From NCBI GenBank assembly GCA_010119145.1, contig JAACSU010000007.1, positions 391,869-455,868 on the forward strand: DNA of 64,000 nucleotides. Direction: 5' to 3'. Positions 46,191 through 56,902 of the stretch are shown here, one piece after another. The notes below the pieces were generated by a model. That model was not told the origin of the DNA. It was given only the letters and a program-made list of their open reading frames with translations, and searched no databases. The position numbers and the translations under genes are program-made. Source of the stretch: Candidatus Gracilibacteria bacterium (GTDB lineage: Bacteria; Patescibacteriota; Gracilibacteria; BD1-5; UBA6164). Numbering within the stretch: the stretch's first letter is position 1; the number at the start of each line of letters is the position of its first letter.

Positions 46191-47102
46191 ATGAATCTAA
46201 TAAAAAGAATCGGATTATTTCTTTTAACTAACATTGCAGTTATATTTCTATTTTCTATTATTATATTTTTAATAGAAAGAATATTTTGAATCAATATTTC
46301 TGCTTCCGCTGGGACTTGATATACGTGATTACTTATTTATGCAGCTATATTTGGGTTTGTAGGATCATTTTTTTCACTTGCCATATCACGATGGTCAGCA
46401 AAAAAACTCTACTCAATAACTCCAATTAAAGCTGATGAGGTCTCTTTTTTATCACCAAAAGAGCAACTTGTATATAGAACAGTTCATGATATTTCTCAAA
46501 GAGAAAATATAAAGGCTCCTCAAGTTTGAATCTATCAATCTCAGGATCCTAATGCATTTGCAACTGGAGCTACAAAAAATAGTTCACTCGTTGCCTGTTC
46601 ATCAGGACTTCTACAAAGTATGACAGAAGATGAAATTGAAGCTGTGGTCGCTCATGAAATGGCTCATGTTGTAAATGGTGATATGGTTACTATGAGTTTA
46701 TTACAATGAGTAATGAACACCTTTGTAATATTTTTCGCTCGAATTATAGCAAATATTATTAATGAAAGAACAGAGTGAAAACTAGGTTGAGTTGTATACT
46801 TTGCTGTGTATATTGTCTTGCAAATAGTTTTAGGTATACTTGCTTCACTTGTTGTAAATGCATTCTCTCGAAGACGAGAGTTTCATGCTGATGCAGGAAG
46901 TGCAAAATTTGTTTGAAAGGAAAAAATGATTGCAGCACTTCAAGCACTTGGACGAATGAAAGAGCTCGCTCCGTCTAATGCTGATAAGTTGGCAACTATG
47001 AAAATAAATACTAAAACTGATACTGGATTTAAAAAATTCTTTATGACTCATCCTCCAATTGAGGAAAGAATAAAAAACTTAGAAAATTTAAGAATCTCTT
47101 AA
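46191..47102 (+). CDS. htpX: Membrane zinc metalloprotease HtpX (M48)
   Basis: This 303-residue M48 peptidase has two N-terminal membrane helices (residues 8-30 and 45-68), the motif [21 protein letters not shown], the zinc site [19 protein letters not shown] (H155, E156, H159) and the third ligand region [15 protein letters not shown]. The C-terminus [18 protein letters not shown] is typical. HtpX degrades misfolded membrane proteins. Length is normal. Confidence 0.95.
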
Positions 47103-47123
47103 TTTTAATTTTAAAAATAAACT

Positions 47124-47765
47124 ATGAAAAAAATAGCATGTGCTCTCCTTACTCTTGGACTTTTATCTCCAATATTTACATCTGCTGCGACTGACTTAGA
47201 AATCCAAGCAGCCAATTTTCTCGCAACTAAGAATATTATAAATGACAATTCGTTAGATATAGTTCAATATAACTTAGATTCTAATATTACTCGTAGAGAA
47301 ATGCTTAAAGTTATGATGAATATATCATGAAAAACTGTTGCAGATACATGTTCATGAGAATTTTCAGATATGAACGGTTCAGATTGGGGTTGTAAATATG
47401 CTGAAGCTGCTCTCACTGCTTGATTTATTGCAGAAAATAATACTTTTAGACCTAATGACCAAGTAACTCAAATCGAAGCTCTTAAAATGGTTATGCAAGC
47501 AAAATGACTAGAAAGAGATGCTGCTCAAGATTGGAGAGCAGGATATGTTTCGAAAGCTCAAAGTGAAAATATTATCAGCGGTGATATTATTTACGATACA
47601 AAAGCTAATAGAGGTTGGATATTTACTGCTTGAGCAAAAGCTGACGCTTCATTTGAATACAAAGCTAATACTTCAGTAGAGAATTCAGTTGATACTACGA
47701 ATTGAAGTGATCCTGATATTTCTCCAGAGATAGAAGAGTTATTTAATTCAATTTTTGAATTATAA
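47124..47765 (+). CDS. Exported SLH-type protein, copy 1
   Basis: This 213-residue protein has a signal peptide (MKKIACALLTLGLLSPIFTSAA) and two or three S-layer homology-like repeats, for example REMLKVMMNISGK then FSDMNGSDWGCKYAEAALTA followed by IAENNTFRPNDQVTQIEALK. SLH domains bind cell-wall polysaccharide. Two Cys per repeat (SCxG..WGCKY) could form a disulfide. It begins a run of three paralogues, with copy 2 only one base downstream of its stop. Confidence 0.8.
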
Positions 47766-47766
47766 T

Positions 47767-48543
47767 ATGAGATTTAAAAAAATAATATTGTCTTTAATTT
47801 TCTCACAGATGTTATATCTGTGAGTTTTTTGAGCAGCTTGAGATAGTTATTATGTTATAAATAAAAATACTCAAATATGCTGAGAATTTATTCAATGAAC
47901 TGCTAGCAAAAATAACTGGGTCCCTGAGTGATTTGAATCAGTAACATTGGTTGAATGATTATTCAGTAGATTTAATGCTACTCAATCATGCCAAAAATGA
48001 AATACGAGTGCTTGTTGCAAAGATCTTTGATATAGATATGCGTGAGTATCTATCGGTCAAGTAATCATCAGTGAAAACAGGAGTGCTGCTGAATACCTTG
48101 CTCAAAAAAATATTATAGTGAATCATAGTTTAGATCCTTCTAACTATTTGCTAGATGCAGATATTAGTCGTAAAGAGCTTATGAAGATTATCATTCAAGC
48201 TTCTGGGATTGAAACAAGAGATTCATGCAAGAATATTTTTAGTGATGTTGAAGATGATTGGGGATGCAAATACATAGAAACTGCCCTTTCTCAGTGAATT
48301 ATTGCGTGAAATCAAGAGTTTCGTCCTAATGATTCTGTTACTCAGTCTGAAGCCTTGAAGCTAGTATTTCAGTCCCTAAATATTGAAAAAAGATATACCA
48401 CAAATTCATGGCAGCAGGATTATATTTCAAGCGCATTTTATCTCTGATTTATAAACATAAAGTTTTCTGATTATAATTTAGCTGCAAAACGTTGATACAT
48501 TTTCAGTGTTTTGGAGAAAGCTTTGAAGTATAAAAGTAAATAA
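47767..48543 (+). CDS. Exported SLH-type protein, copy 2
   Basis: This 258-residue protein has a signal peptide (MRFKKIILSLIFSQMLYLGV) and a Cys-rich middle (CQKGNTSACCKDLGYRY) not present in copy 1. The SLH-like unit follows: SRKELMKIIIQASGIE, FSDVEDDWGCKYIETALSQG and FRPNDSVTQSEALKLVF. It is a secreted or wall-bound protein. The gene starts within the same ribosome-coupling distance as copy 1, so the pair is likely co-translated. Confidence 0.78.
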
Positions 48544-48615
48544 GTTCAATATTTGACAATTATTTTTTATTGTGTTAATTTTAGATTACATTTATTTATA
48601 AGTAATCTAATAACT

Positions 48616-49284
48616 ATGAAAAAAGATATTATGATGATCAGTGTTTTAGGATTATTTTTAGTCCAAAATACATATTCATTCACTCCAAACATTGATCAAA
48701 TAAACAATGCAATGCTATTGCAAGATAAAAGTGTTATTTCATCACAAATTATGAAGCTGGATTCAAAAGAACTTTCAAAAAAGTATGCTAATAATCAAGA
48801 AGAATATTTAGAATATATTCAAGAATTTGTAGAAAAAACTAAACTATGAGAGCTTATAACTCGAAGAGAAACTATGAAAATAGTTATGAATCTTGGCTGA
48901 AAAAAAATAAATACAGTTTGTAGAGGTAATTTCAAAGACGTCACGTCAGATGATTGGGGGTGTAAATATGTAGAATCTGCACTTGATGCTGGTATGATAT
49001 CAAAAGCAGATACTTTCAGACCAAATGATACAACTTCTAAAATTGAAGCTCTAAAACTGGTACTAAAATCTAAAGGGATTCAAAAATTTGTAGAAACTGA
49101 TAATTGGAAGAGAGACTATGTTGAAACTGCATTTCAATATGGAATCATAAAAACAGAGTTTTATGATTATGACGCAACACCAAATAGAGCTTGGATTTTT
49201 GATATAGCTGCAGCTACTATTAAACAAGAAGGTAAAATTAAAACAAGAATGAACGAAAAACTTATGAGTGATGAAGCATTATAA
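48616..49284 (+). CDS. Exported SLH-type protein, copy 3
   Basis: This 222-residue protein starts MKKDIMMISVLGLFLVQNTY, a signal peptide. The SLH-type unit is TRRETMKIVMNLGGK, FKDVTSDDWGCKYVESALDA and TFRPNDTTSKIEALKLVL. I chose the ATG at 48616, which gives the signal peptide; an upstream ATG at 48553 adds 21 residues without such a feature. It is the third tandem paralogue. Confidence 0.78.
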
Positions 49285-49299
49285 TCACTTAATAGGCTT

Positions 49300-49326
49300 A
49301 AAAGCTGCAGATATGCAGCTTTTTTG
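49300..49326. terminator. Terminator between SLH copy 3 and the tRNA-like gene
   Basis: AAAGCTGC, loop AGATAT and GCAGCTTT with A and T runs form the hairpin. The T-run on the minus strand side would also end the tRNA-like transcript. Confidence 0.85.
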
Positions 49327-49415
49327 GTCGGGATGAGAGGATTCGAACCTCTGTCCTTCTTGAGATTATCATATGTGATAACTAAAGACGCTCTACCAAT
49401 CTGAGCTACATTCCG
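49325..49415 (-). tRNA. tRNA-like gene with oversized anticodon region
   Basis: On the minus strand this has a D arm (GCTC...GAGC), a perfect T arm (AGAGG, TTCGAAT, CCTCT), an acceptor stem CGGAATG with CATCCCG (one A-C mismatch at pair 4) and an encoded CCA. The D arm and T arm are separated by 36 bases after position 26, not the usual 22. The extra 14 bases carry a hairpin TTATCA, CATA, TGATAA at 49366-49381. If the anticodon stem is TCTTT with CAAGA, the anticodon loop would be 21 bases. I cannot name the anticodon. It is an intron-containing, variant or degraded tRNA. Confidence 0.6.
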
Positions 49416-49441
49416 AAAATTGAATCTTATTTATATTTTTT

Positions 49442-49469
49442 TTGACAATAAAATCAAGTTCTATACTAT
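49442..49469 (+). promoter_or_regulatory. Promoter for the glyS T-box leader
   Basis: TTGACA at 49442-49447 is a perfect -35 box. TACTAT at 49464-49469 lies 16 bases further; TATACT at 49462-49467 is an alternative -10. The start of transcription is expected near 49475. Confidence 0.6.
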
Positions 49470-49474
49470 AGAAG

Positions 49475-49627
49475 TAGTTTATAGATGTTATTTATCGCTA
49501 GAAAAGCTCTCTTGGAAAAGAGTTTATGAAAAATAATGACTATGAGTAAAGTAAAGCATTTGGGTGGAACCGTCTATAATCCTAGACCCCAAAGATATTT
49601 AGAAATAAGTATCTTTGGGGATTTTTA
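49475..49627 (+). promoter_or_regulatory. T-box riboswitch leader of glyS
   Basis: The T-box sequence TGGGTGGAACCG is at 49561-49572. It forms the antiterminator GGG, TGGAACCG bulge, TCTA, loop TAATCC, TAGA, CCC. The competing terminator pairs CCCCAAAGATA with TATCTTTGGGG at 49587-49620 and is followed by TTTTT. The bulge base N in UGGNACC is A, complementary to a U73 discriminator as in tRNA-Gly. A compact Stem I at 49480-49544 has TATAG with CTATG, GTTATTT with AAATAAT, an internal loop, and a CTCTT-GGAA-AAGAG apical hairpin. In the 3' side of the internal loop TGA (49527-49529) followed by A sits where the specifier is expected. Confidence 0.8.
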
Positions 49628-49655
49628 TTGAAAAATATAATCTAATAATTATCAA

Positions 49656-51056
49656 ATGACAACAAAAGTGGAAATGACAACAAAAGTGGAAATGAAAGAC
49701 ATAGTAAATCTTTGTCAAAATAGATGATTTGTGTACCCTGGAAGTGAAATTTATGGATGACTTGCAAATTCATGGGATTATGGACCATATGGTTCTCTTC
49801 TCAAAGAAAATATCAAAAATCTTTGGCTTAAAGAATTTGTCCAAAAAAGAATGGATACTATGTTACTTGATGCCTCACTCATCATGAATCCTAAAGTTTG
49901 GGAAGCTAGTTGACACGTCGGTTGATTTGCAGATCCACTGATGGATTGTAAATGATGTAAAACTCGTCACAGAGCAGATAAACTCGTTGACGCGAAACTA
50001 AAAGACGGAACTCCTGAACCATCATGATATGCGTGAGATAAAACTGAATCAGCTAGATTAAAAGAAATAATTGATGAATTAGATATTACATGTCCTGAGT
50101 GTGGAGAAAAAAACTTCTCAGAAATTAAAAAATTTAATTTGATGCTTAAAACTTTTCTTGGTGTTACAGAAGATGGAGCAGCTCAAGCTTATCTCAGACC
50201 AGAAACGGCTCAGGGGCAATTTGTTGATTTTGTAAATGTAGCAAGAAGCTCTCGAAGAAAACTACCTTTTGGTATTGCCCAAGTAGGGAAGAGTTTTAGA
50301 AATGAAATCACACCTGGAAACTTCATATTTAGAACGCGAGAATTTGAGCAAATGGAGATGGAATACTTTGTAACACCGTGAGAAGATGATGCAGCATTTG
50401 CAGAATGGAAAGCGGAATCAAATAGGTACCTAACTGAAGTAATCTGACTGAAAGCTGAAAATGTTAAGTTTGTTCAAATAAAACAAGAAGAACTTCCACA
50501 TTATTCAAAAGAAGCTGGAGATTTTGAGTATAACTATCCGTTTGGTTGGTGAGAAATAGAAACACTGGCTAATAGAACAGACTATGATCTCAAGGCTCAT
50601 ATGACAGCTTCAGGACAAAACCTCAGTTATTTTGATGCTGTTAATAATAAAAGATTTCTTCCGTTTGTTATAGAGCCAGCAATGGGTCTTGGTCGAATTA
50701 CTCTTGCAGCACTTTGTGACGCGTATACTGTTGAAGAAGAGAGAACATATCTTAAGTTAGAACCAAGAGTTGCTCCAATTAAGGTCTGAGTTCTTCCAGT
50801 TGTTAAAAAGCTTTGAGATTTAGGGAAAGAAATATATAAGCAATTATCCGAAGAGTTTGTATGTGAATATGATGATGTGGGTTCAGTAGGGAAGAGATAT
50901 GCTCGAATGGACGAAATAGGGACTCCATTTTGCGTAACTATTGATTCTACTAATTATGATGAATGAAATGTTACTGTAAGACACAGAGACTCAATGGAAC
51001 AGGAAATAGTAAAAATATCTGAACTGAATAAATATATAATTGAGAGATTGAAATAA
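49656..51056 (+). CDS. glyS: Glycyl-tRNA synthetase (eukaryote/archaeal-type alpha2)
   Basis: This 466-residue class II synthetase charges tRNA-Gly, here a major demand because both GGN and UGA glycine codons are used. Features are [40 protein letters not shown], motif 2 [40 protein letters not shown] and [18 protein letters not shown], and motif 3 [18 protein letters not shown], then the anticodon-binding domain. The first 12 residues are a duplicated MTTKVE unit (18-base direct repeat). The ATGs at 49656, 49674 and 49692 are all possible starts. A T-box leader lies upstream. Confidence 0.95.
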
Positions 51057-51088
51057 TAAAAAAAGACTGTTATTACAGTCTTTTTTTA
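51057..51088 (+). terminator. Terminator after glyS
   Basis: AAAAAAAGACTGT, loop TATT and ACAGTCTTTTTTT form a near-perfect symmetrical hairpin that also serves the convergent gene at 51091. Confidence 0.9.
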
Positions 51089-51090
51089 TT

Positions 51091-51687
51091 TTATAACTCA
51101 ATTATTTCTTCTTTCTGAGATATATCCTCTCATTCTCAATTTCAACTTAGTTCAACTTGAGTATCTTTCATGGTATATCAAATATAGGGAAGTACTATAT
51201 ATGGAAAAAATATTATTCAGAGAGTCATAAGAGCTCAATGTCCTGTATTTTTAGAGATAGAATGAAGATTTTTTACAATACAATACACCAGATATAGTAT
51301 TGCAATTAAAACTGATAATCAGAAAGTAGGTATTGCGAGAACAAAAGATATAAGTAGAAAAAGTATTGGGTACAATAGATAACTTAAAAAAGAGTTGTTT
51401 CCTGCTTTAAAATACATATATATTTGAATTACAGGAATAAAAGAAAGCCATGAGTTTTCATTTCAAAGTTTCTTGTTAATTTGATACAGTCCGTATCAAA
51501 TTAGGAGAAAAGATAAAAGTGAAAAGACATTTGATATATAGCTTGCTTGTCACATCATAGGTATGTATTGTTCAAAAGCAGGATACATTGATTGCATTCA
51601 ATATGAGTCAAATACTTTTTCCATTCACATTCCATTTCAAGCACCACTCCCACTTTGAACCATTTGCATTACTTGATTGAAATCCAT
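51091..51687 (-). CDS. Hypothetical four-helix membrane protein
   Basis: I do not recognise this 198-residue protein. The N-terminal 45 residues are Met, Gly and Gln-rich (MDFNQVMQMVQSGSGAGNGM). Four hydrophobic helices follow between residues 55 and 165, for example FSLLSFLLIGYGLYQINKKL. The C-terminal tail is acidic. Such N-termini with soluble low-complexity segments occur in CPR membrane proteins of unknown role. Confidence 0.6.
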
Positions 51688-51793
51688 ATTTTGTTCCGGC
51701 ATAAGTATTAAATTAGGTGAAATACTATTAAAATTTACTTTCTACTCTATTCATAGTAATATAGAACAAGTTAAAATCAATAATTTAATTAAT

Positions 51794-52774
51794 ATGATTC
51801 AAGAAAATAATACATTTTTAGGAAGGTTTGAATCAAGTTTCAATATCATGAAAACTAATGTAGCACTATTTGTTGCTCCAGTATTTTTATTTCAATTAAT
51901 ATTTCATGTACTACTCCCACTTTTTTTCACGACTTTCTTTATGAGCTATGTGGATATATGATCCTGAGAACTGGGAGCTATAGATCAAAAAAACTCATTT
52001 TACATCAGTTTTGCTCTGACTTTAGGATTATTCTTTTTTATTTTATATGTTTCAATATTAGTACCACTTAATATTTATTTGATATATATTACAAAAAACT
52101 TAATTCATAAAAAAACTGTGAATTTTAAGGAAAGTTTTATATTTTCTATTAAAAATATTTGAAACATTTTTAATACATATTGGTATATTTTTGCTTATAC
52201 ATTACTCATACCTTCGTTACTTTTTATAACATGAGGGATATTGTTTGTATGCACTCTTTTATTTCCGTCTATAGACTACATAGGAGTTATTAAAAATATT
52301 TCATATTTGTTTATAGGACTAAGTGTAATAATTGGATTATATTTTCTAATATATAGAGGTATCAGATCAACTTTTTGATTATACAATGCTATAGATAAAA
52401 ATATTTATTCAAAAGACAATTTTAAAGAATCCCTCAAGTATACGAAAAATAAATGGTGATGTATATTCAAAAATTTATTTTTACTTTCAATGCTCATTTC
52501 GCTCATAAGCTGAGTAGTTCAATCCTTTATAAAAGTTCTTCTTCCTGTGCAAAGTGACTACTCAATATTTTTGTCTGGAGAATATAAAAATCCTGAGATA
52601 TTAATTCAATACATACAACAGTCGACTCATTTTTCAATCATATCATTTTTAAAAAAAATACTTGAAACGTGAGTTTCAAGTATAGCATTTTCTCTAACAA
52701 TAATTTTTATGTATTTATTATTTGTTTATCTGAAGCAGGAGTTAGATAATAGAGCTCAGACAGATGATTTATAG
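51794..52774 (+). CDS. Hypothetical integral membrane protein
   Basis: This 326-residue protein has about six strongly hydrophobic helices (for example VALFVAPVFLFQLIFHVLLP and ALTLGLFFFILYVSILVPLN) and a central region with basic loops. The first ATG of the longest frame (51677) overlaps the neighbouring minus-strand gene, so I took the ATG at 51794. Function is unknown; the layout resembles uncharacterised multi-pass proteins often found near envelope genes. Confidence 0.6.
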
Positions 52775-52778
52775 TGAA

Positions 52779-53612
52779 TTATTGCCAATCTATAACATAA
52801 GACATAAGAATATCTCTGAAAATACTAAATAAAAATATTCTTTCTTCAATGACAGTTGTAGGACTATTAATGGAATCATACTCTTTGAGTTTCACATCAA
52901 TTTTATCTATAAACTTCTGAAAGATTCTAATTTTAAGATTGGGATTGAGTGCAGAAAATGAAGCTTGTTGTACAAAAATATCTAATTTAGATTCAACTTG
53001 ATTTGTAAGTTTTTCTTGTATTTGTAATCTGCGTAAATCAGAATTTTTTTGAACTTTTTCTTCTAATTGAACTACTCTTTGCTCTTTTTGAATATTTTTT
53101 TCATATATTTCATCACCTACAGTCTTACTTTTTTCAAGTAATACTAGTTCATTCTCAACATATTTTTTGTACTCTTCTAATTTAGCAAATTGAATATAAT
53201 TGAGAAGTGCTATATAAAAATTTTGCTTGAGAATAAGTTGTTCTTTTCGAAGAGTTTTTATATCTTGACCTAATCAAATTGAATTTGCAACTCTAAATTC
53301 GAAATTTGAGTTAGAATTAGTATAATTTTTTATAAATGATTCAAGTACTTTTTTATCTCATTGACTAAGATCTTTTTTAACTATAGTTCATAAAGATTCA
53401 TTTCAAATAAGAAATGTTTCCCATTTAAATGCGAGGTTATTTTTTTCTTGTTCAAGTGTACTAATATTTTCTTGCATCTCTTTCAGAGTTTCGGTATCTT
53501 TTATTTCTTCTCAAATAAGTTCTCCACTTGCTCAAAAAACACTCATAGTAAGACTATAAGTTATAACAAAAAGGATAATTTTTGCTGATTTTACGAACAA
53601 TGGAAATTGCAT
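52779..53612 (-). CDS. Hypothetical exported coiled-coil protein
   Basis: This 277-residue protein starts with a hydrophobic signal-type segment (FVKSAKIILFVITYSLTMSV) and is then mostly charged and helical: EEIKDTETLKEMQENISTLE and KLEEYKKYVENELVLLEKSK. I see no catalytic motif. It would lie outside the membrane, possibly as a structural or periplasmic coiled coil. It ends five bases before the plus-strand gene's stop at 52774. Confidence 0.55.
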
Positions 53613-53750
53613 ATTTATATAAAAATTAAAGAGTTCATAAAATAAATAGTTTTGTAAGGCTTAACCATCAATGAGAGAACTCTTTAACTCATTGAGTATA
53701 CTAAAAAATGAATAAGTAGCGAACTGTTAATGTGAAAATTGAGTGAAGGA
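53613..53750. promoter_or_regulatory. Intergenic region with inverted repeat
   Basis: This 138-base gap between the coiled-coil gene and the sensor kinase contains AAAGAGTTC near 53629 and GAACTCTTT near 53695, a nine-base inverted repeat with a long spacer. It could be a promoter or operator for the coiled-coil gene, or part of the kinase terminator. I see no gene in it. Confidence 0.4.
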
Positions 53751-55055
53751 CTAAAACGTGATCATAATGCTAAATCACACTCAAGTATCGGAATCTATTT
53801 TGTAATCCCAGTTATGAGCTTCACAAATTTTTTTAACTATTGAGAGTCATACACCAATTCATCTAGATTTTGCATTTCAAGTTTTTTCAGTTTTACCTTG
53901 ATAAAATTTCTCAGTTATAAATGGAATTTCTCGTTTAGAAATACCGTTTCAATTATCAGAAAACTTTATGGATTGTGAATCAAGCTCTATACAGAGAGTA
54001 GAGTCAACTCATGCATACTTAATGAAATTTCAAATGAGATTATAAGCGAGTTGGATAAAGAGACTCTCATCAAGAAATATCTCTATATTTCTTGATCCAT
54101 TAAGTATAATCGTTTGATTCTTTTCTTGGAGATAGACTTCTTGTGTTTCCTTCACTTGATTCAGTAAATCTAGGGGATTTACTGAATTTTTACTAAGTTC
54201 CAGTTGAGCATTTTCAAATTTTTCATATTCCATAATTTGATTTACCAACTCAATGAGTCGAGTCATTTCAGAAGTAATGGCTCATAAATTAGCTTCTGTA
54301 AGCTCAATGACACCATCAGAGATTCATTCTAGGTAACATTGTATTGAGGTTATCGGTGTTTTGAGTTCGTGAGAAATATCAGCTAAAAGTCTATTTCTTA
54401 TATTTTCTTGATAAGAAAGTCTTTTGTTAAGGTTATTAATTGATTGAATCAAAAGTCAGATTTCGTCTTTTTTATCGTAATGGATTTCAGAATTTGTATA
54501 TCAATATTTCATTGATTGTATTTCTCGGGTTGCTTTTTGGATAGGAGAAATTATTTTCTTTGTAAAATACCATATAATTATTGCTAAAAAACTCAGTATC
54601 AAAAAATTTATAATTACCAGTGAAAATAATAATCTTTGAACAAAATTGGATTCTGGACTATCAGGATCACGAAGGAGTGTAACAATTTTTTCTAAATTAT
54701 TTTCTGGAATAATTTCCTCAATATACTTTGGAGTCACTCAACTTTTTACTAGGTAATCCACTACTATGTTGATATTCTCATCTTTAGCTAAAGGAATAAC
54801 TCAATTATTTATATCGAGCAACTCAAAAAACTCGATTTCTACATCTGAAAATATAGTATCGACATCTTCAAGAGTTTGTCTTTCAATAATATTATTAATA
54901 AACTCTATAGTTACATCTTGTCTTGATTCAATTTTTTCTGACAAATAGAGCCGTATAAAATAACTATAAAGACCGTAAAAAGTAGCTATGTTTAATATAG
55001 CTATACTTACTACACTCACGATAAGCATAATGACGAACTTTTTTGAAAGTGACAT
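53751..55055 (-). CDS. Sensor histidine kinase
   Basis: This 434-residue membrane kinase has two membrane helices (residues 8-33 and about 140-165) around an extracytoplasmic sensing domain, a HAMP-like linker (TKKIISPIQKATREIQSMKY), the DHp H-box DISHELKTPITSIQCYLEG with His229 as phosphoacceptor, N-box QLAYNLIGNFIKYAG and G-boxes FSDNGNGIS and GIGVGLSIVKKICEAHNWD. It pairs with the response regulator six bases upstream. The signal is unknown. Confidence 0.93.
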
Positions 55056-55061
55056 GTATTA

Positions 55062-55742
55062 TTATATATTTAATCGGTATCATTTCCCACGAATTGTGAC
55101 TATTGTATCTTTTGAACCAAGCTTCTTTCTCAAATTTTTTATATGTGTATCTATAGTTCTGTCATACATGTAGTTTTCATATCATATTACTTCCTTCATA
55201 AGAACATCTCGACTTATCATATTTCATTGCGCTGAAACAATTTTCACGAGTATATCATATTCATTTTTAGTAAGTGATATAACTTCACCCAGTACCCTTA
55301 CTTCGTTTTTTTGAGTATCAATTTCTATATCATTAAATTTAAGTATATGAGGGCTTTCTGAAAGCTCTTCTTGTTTTTTTTCATTACTTCTTCTGAGTAT
55401 AGAATTAATTCTAGCTAAAAGCTCTCTTGGAGAAAATGGTTTTGCAATATAGTCATCTGCACCAGATTCAAGCCCATCAATCCTATCTCATTCTCATCCT
55501 CTTGCAGTAAGCATTATAATTGGAACATCTGATTTAATACGTACTTGTTTACATACTTCTATCCCATCAATAACAGGTAAATTAATATCTAAAATCACTA
55601 AATTAGGATTCTCTTTGCCTATGAATTCACTTGCACCATCTCAAGATTCAAATGTGACTACTCAAAAGTCAGAATTTTCTAAATAGAGCTTCAAGGAATT
55701 AAGAATCCCTTGGTCATCCTCGATTATACAAATCTTTTTCAT
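55062..55742 (-). CDS. OmpR/PhoB-family response regulator
   Basis: This 226-residue regulator has a receiver domain ([20 protein letters not shown]) with phospho-acceptor Asp52 in [12 protein letters not shown] and Lys of [14 protein letters not shown], then a C-terminal winged-helix DNA-binding domain ([19 protein letters not shown] and [17 protein letters not shown], ending TIRGKGYRLNI). It is the first gene of the pair with the histidine kinase. Its targets are unknown; the neighbouring unknown genes are candidates. Confidence 0.95.
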
Positions 55743-55836
55743 TGTTTATTGCAAAAAATATTACTCTATATTTTAAATATTTTTATAATTATTGCAAGGA
55801 GCTCTTTTAGTAGATTAAGTGAAGAATGTCACAAAA

Positions 55837-56892
55837 TTACATTAGTTCATCTCATTTATTTATAAAAATAATGATTTCTCAAGTATCATCCCTTTTTATG
55901 GAAAGGGGAGTATATGATTCTAGTTTTATTTTTAAGTGTCAATTTAATGAAGTATTGTTTCCATTAATTATATCAATTAAGACTCTTAAATCGTTTTTTT
56001 CAAGAATGAGACTTTCGGTGATTGTTTTCTCTCACACTTTTAATCTATAAGTATGTAATCAAGTAGCTCTCTCGACACTAAATATATAGTTCACTCAATT
56101 ATGTGAAACTACAAATTGTAGATTATTTTTTTGAGTGATTGCTTCTTTGGTTAACTCTGGGGTTAATTTATCTAGCATATCTTTTTGTTTTTTTTCTAAA
56201 TCTTCTTCACTTGGTTTACTCTTTTTAGAGACTCCGATAACTTTCTTTCTAGCTTTATTTCTATTGCTTGATTCCTGAGATCCTCAGATAGAAAAACCTT
56301 TTCTTGATGTATATACTAATTTTCACTTCGGAAATATATCTACAAGTCTATTTCCAAACTGTACATCTCATTTCTTAGGTCTAAATACTTCTGGATATGA
56401 TTGAATGATTCAATATAAAACTCTTTTTGTTCCACTATTAATTGTTACAATATCTCCTCATATTTTTCAATGATATATCTTATGTTTTCCATTTTTTGAT
56501 GTATTATTTATTATAATTTCAACTCATCAAAGAACTAAATATATTTGGTTGTTATCGTAGTCTAATATTTCAGGTCAACTTTGCAGTTTCTGTTCTTCAT
56601 CAGGAGTAGATTGTAGAGAATACTTGAGAGTATCCATACTTTGAAGCATAAGTAATCAGTTTACTTGCGATAAAGTTTTTTTAATAATATCAATTGATTC
56701 CGGATATAATGTATCAAGTGTCTCAATATTATGAGATAAAACTCAAATAAATTCTATATGTTTCTCAATATTTACACGCGACTTAACATCGTGCATTAAT
56801 TGAGTTAAAGCAGATGCTAAGGAGTTTAAATCTGTAATTCATATTTGTTCTAGTTGATGTATTTGATTTCATGTTGATGTCTTTCAATTCAT
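55837..56892 (-). CDS. Unrecognised protein with a repeated unit, member A
   Basis: I do not recognise this 351-residue protein. It has no membrane segment. Two regions resemble each other and those of its neighbour: TKRVLYGIIQSYPEVFRPKK near residue 156 and EKNDLRVLIDIINGNNTSLN in the C-terminal third, each followed by a charged strand and preceded by a basic beta segment such as HKIYHGKIGGDIVTI. Pattern: K-x-Y-x-G-K-I, then R-x-L-x-x-I-I, then P. It lies just downstream of member B in the same direction, close to the two-component system. Confidence 0.6.
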
Positions 56893-56902
56893 ATAGTTAT
56901 CT

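Noticed and set aside
49656-51056. Selenocysteine or tryptophan at the TGA codons of glyS
   Set aside because: The TGA positions align with glycine in conserved GlyRS motifs, and no SECIS-like element was looked for or needed.
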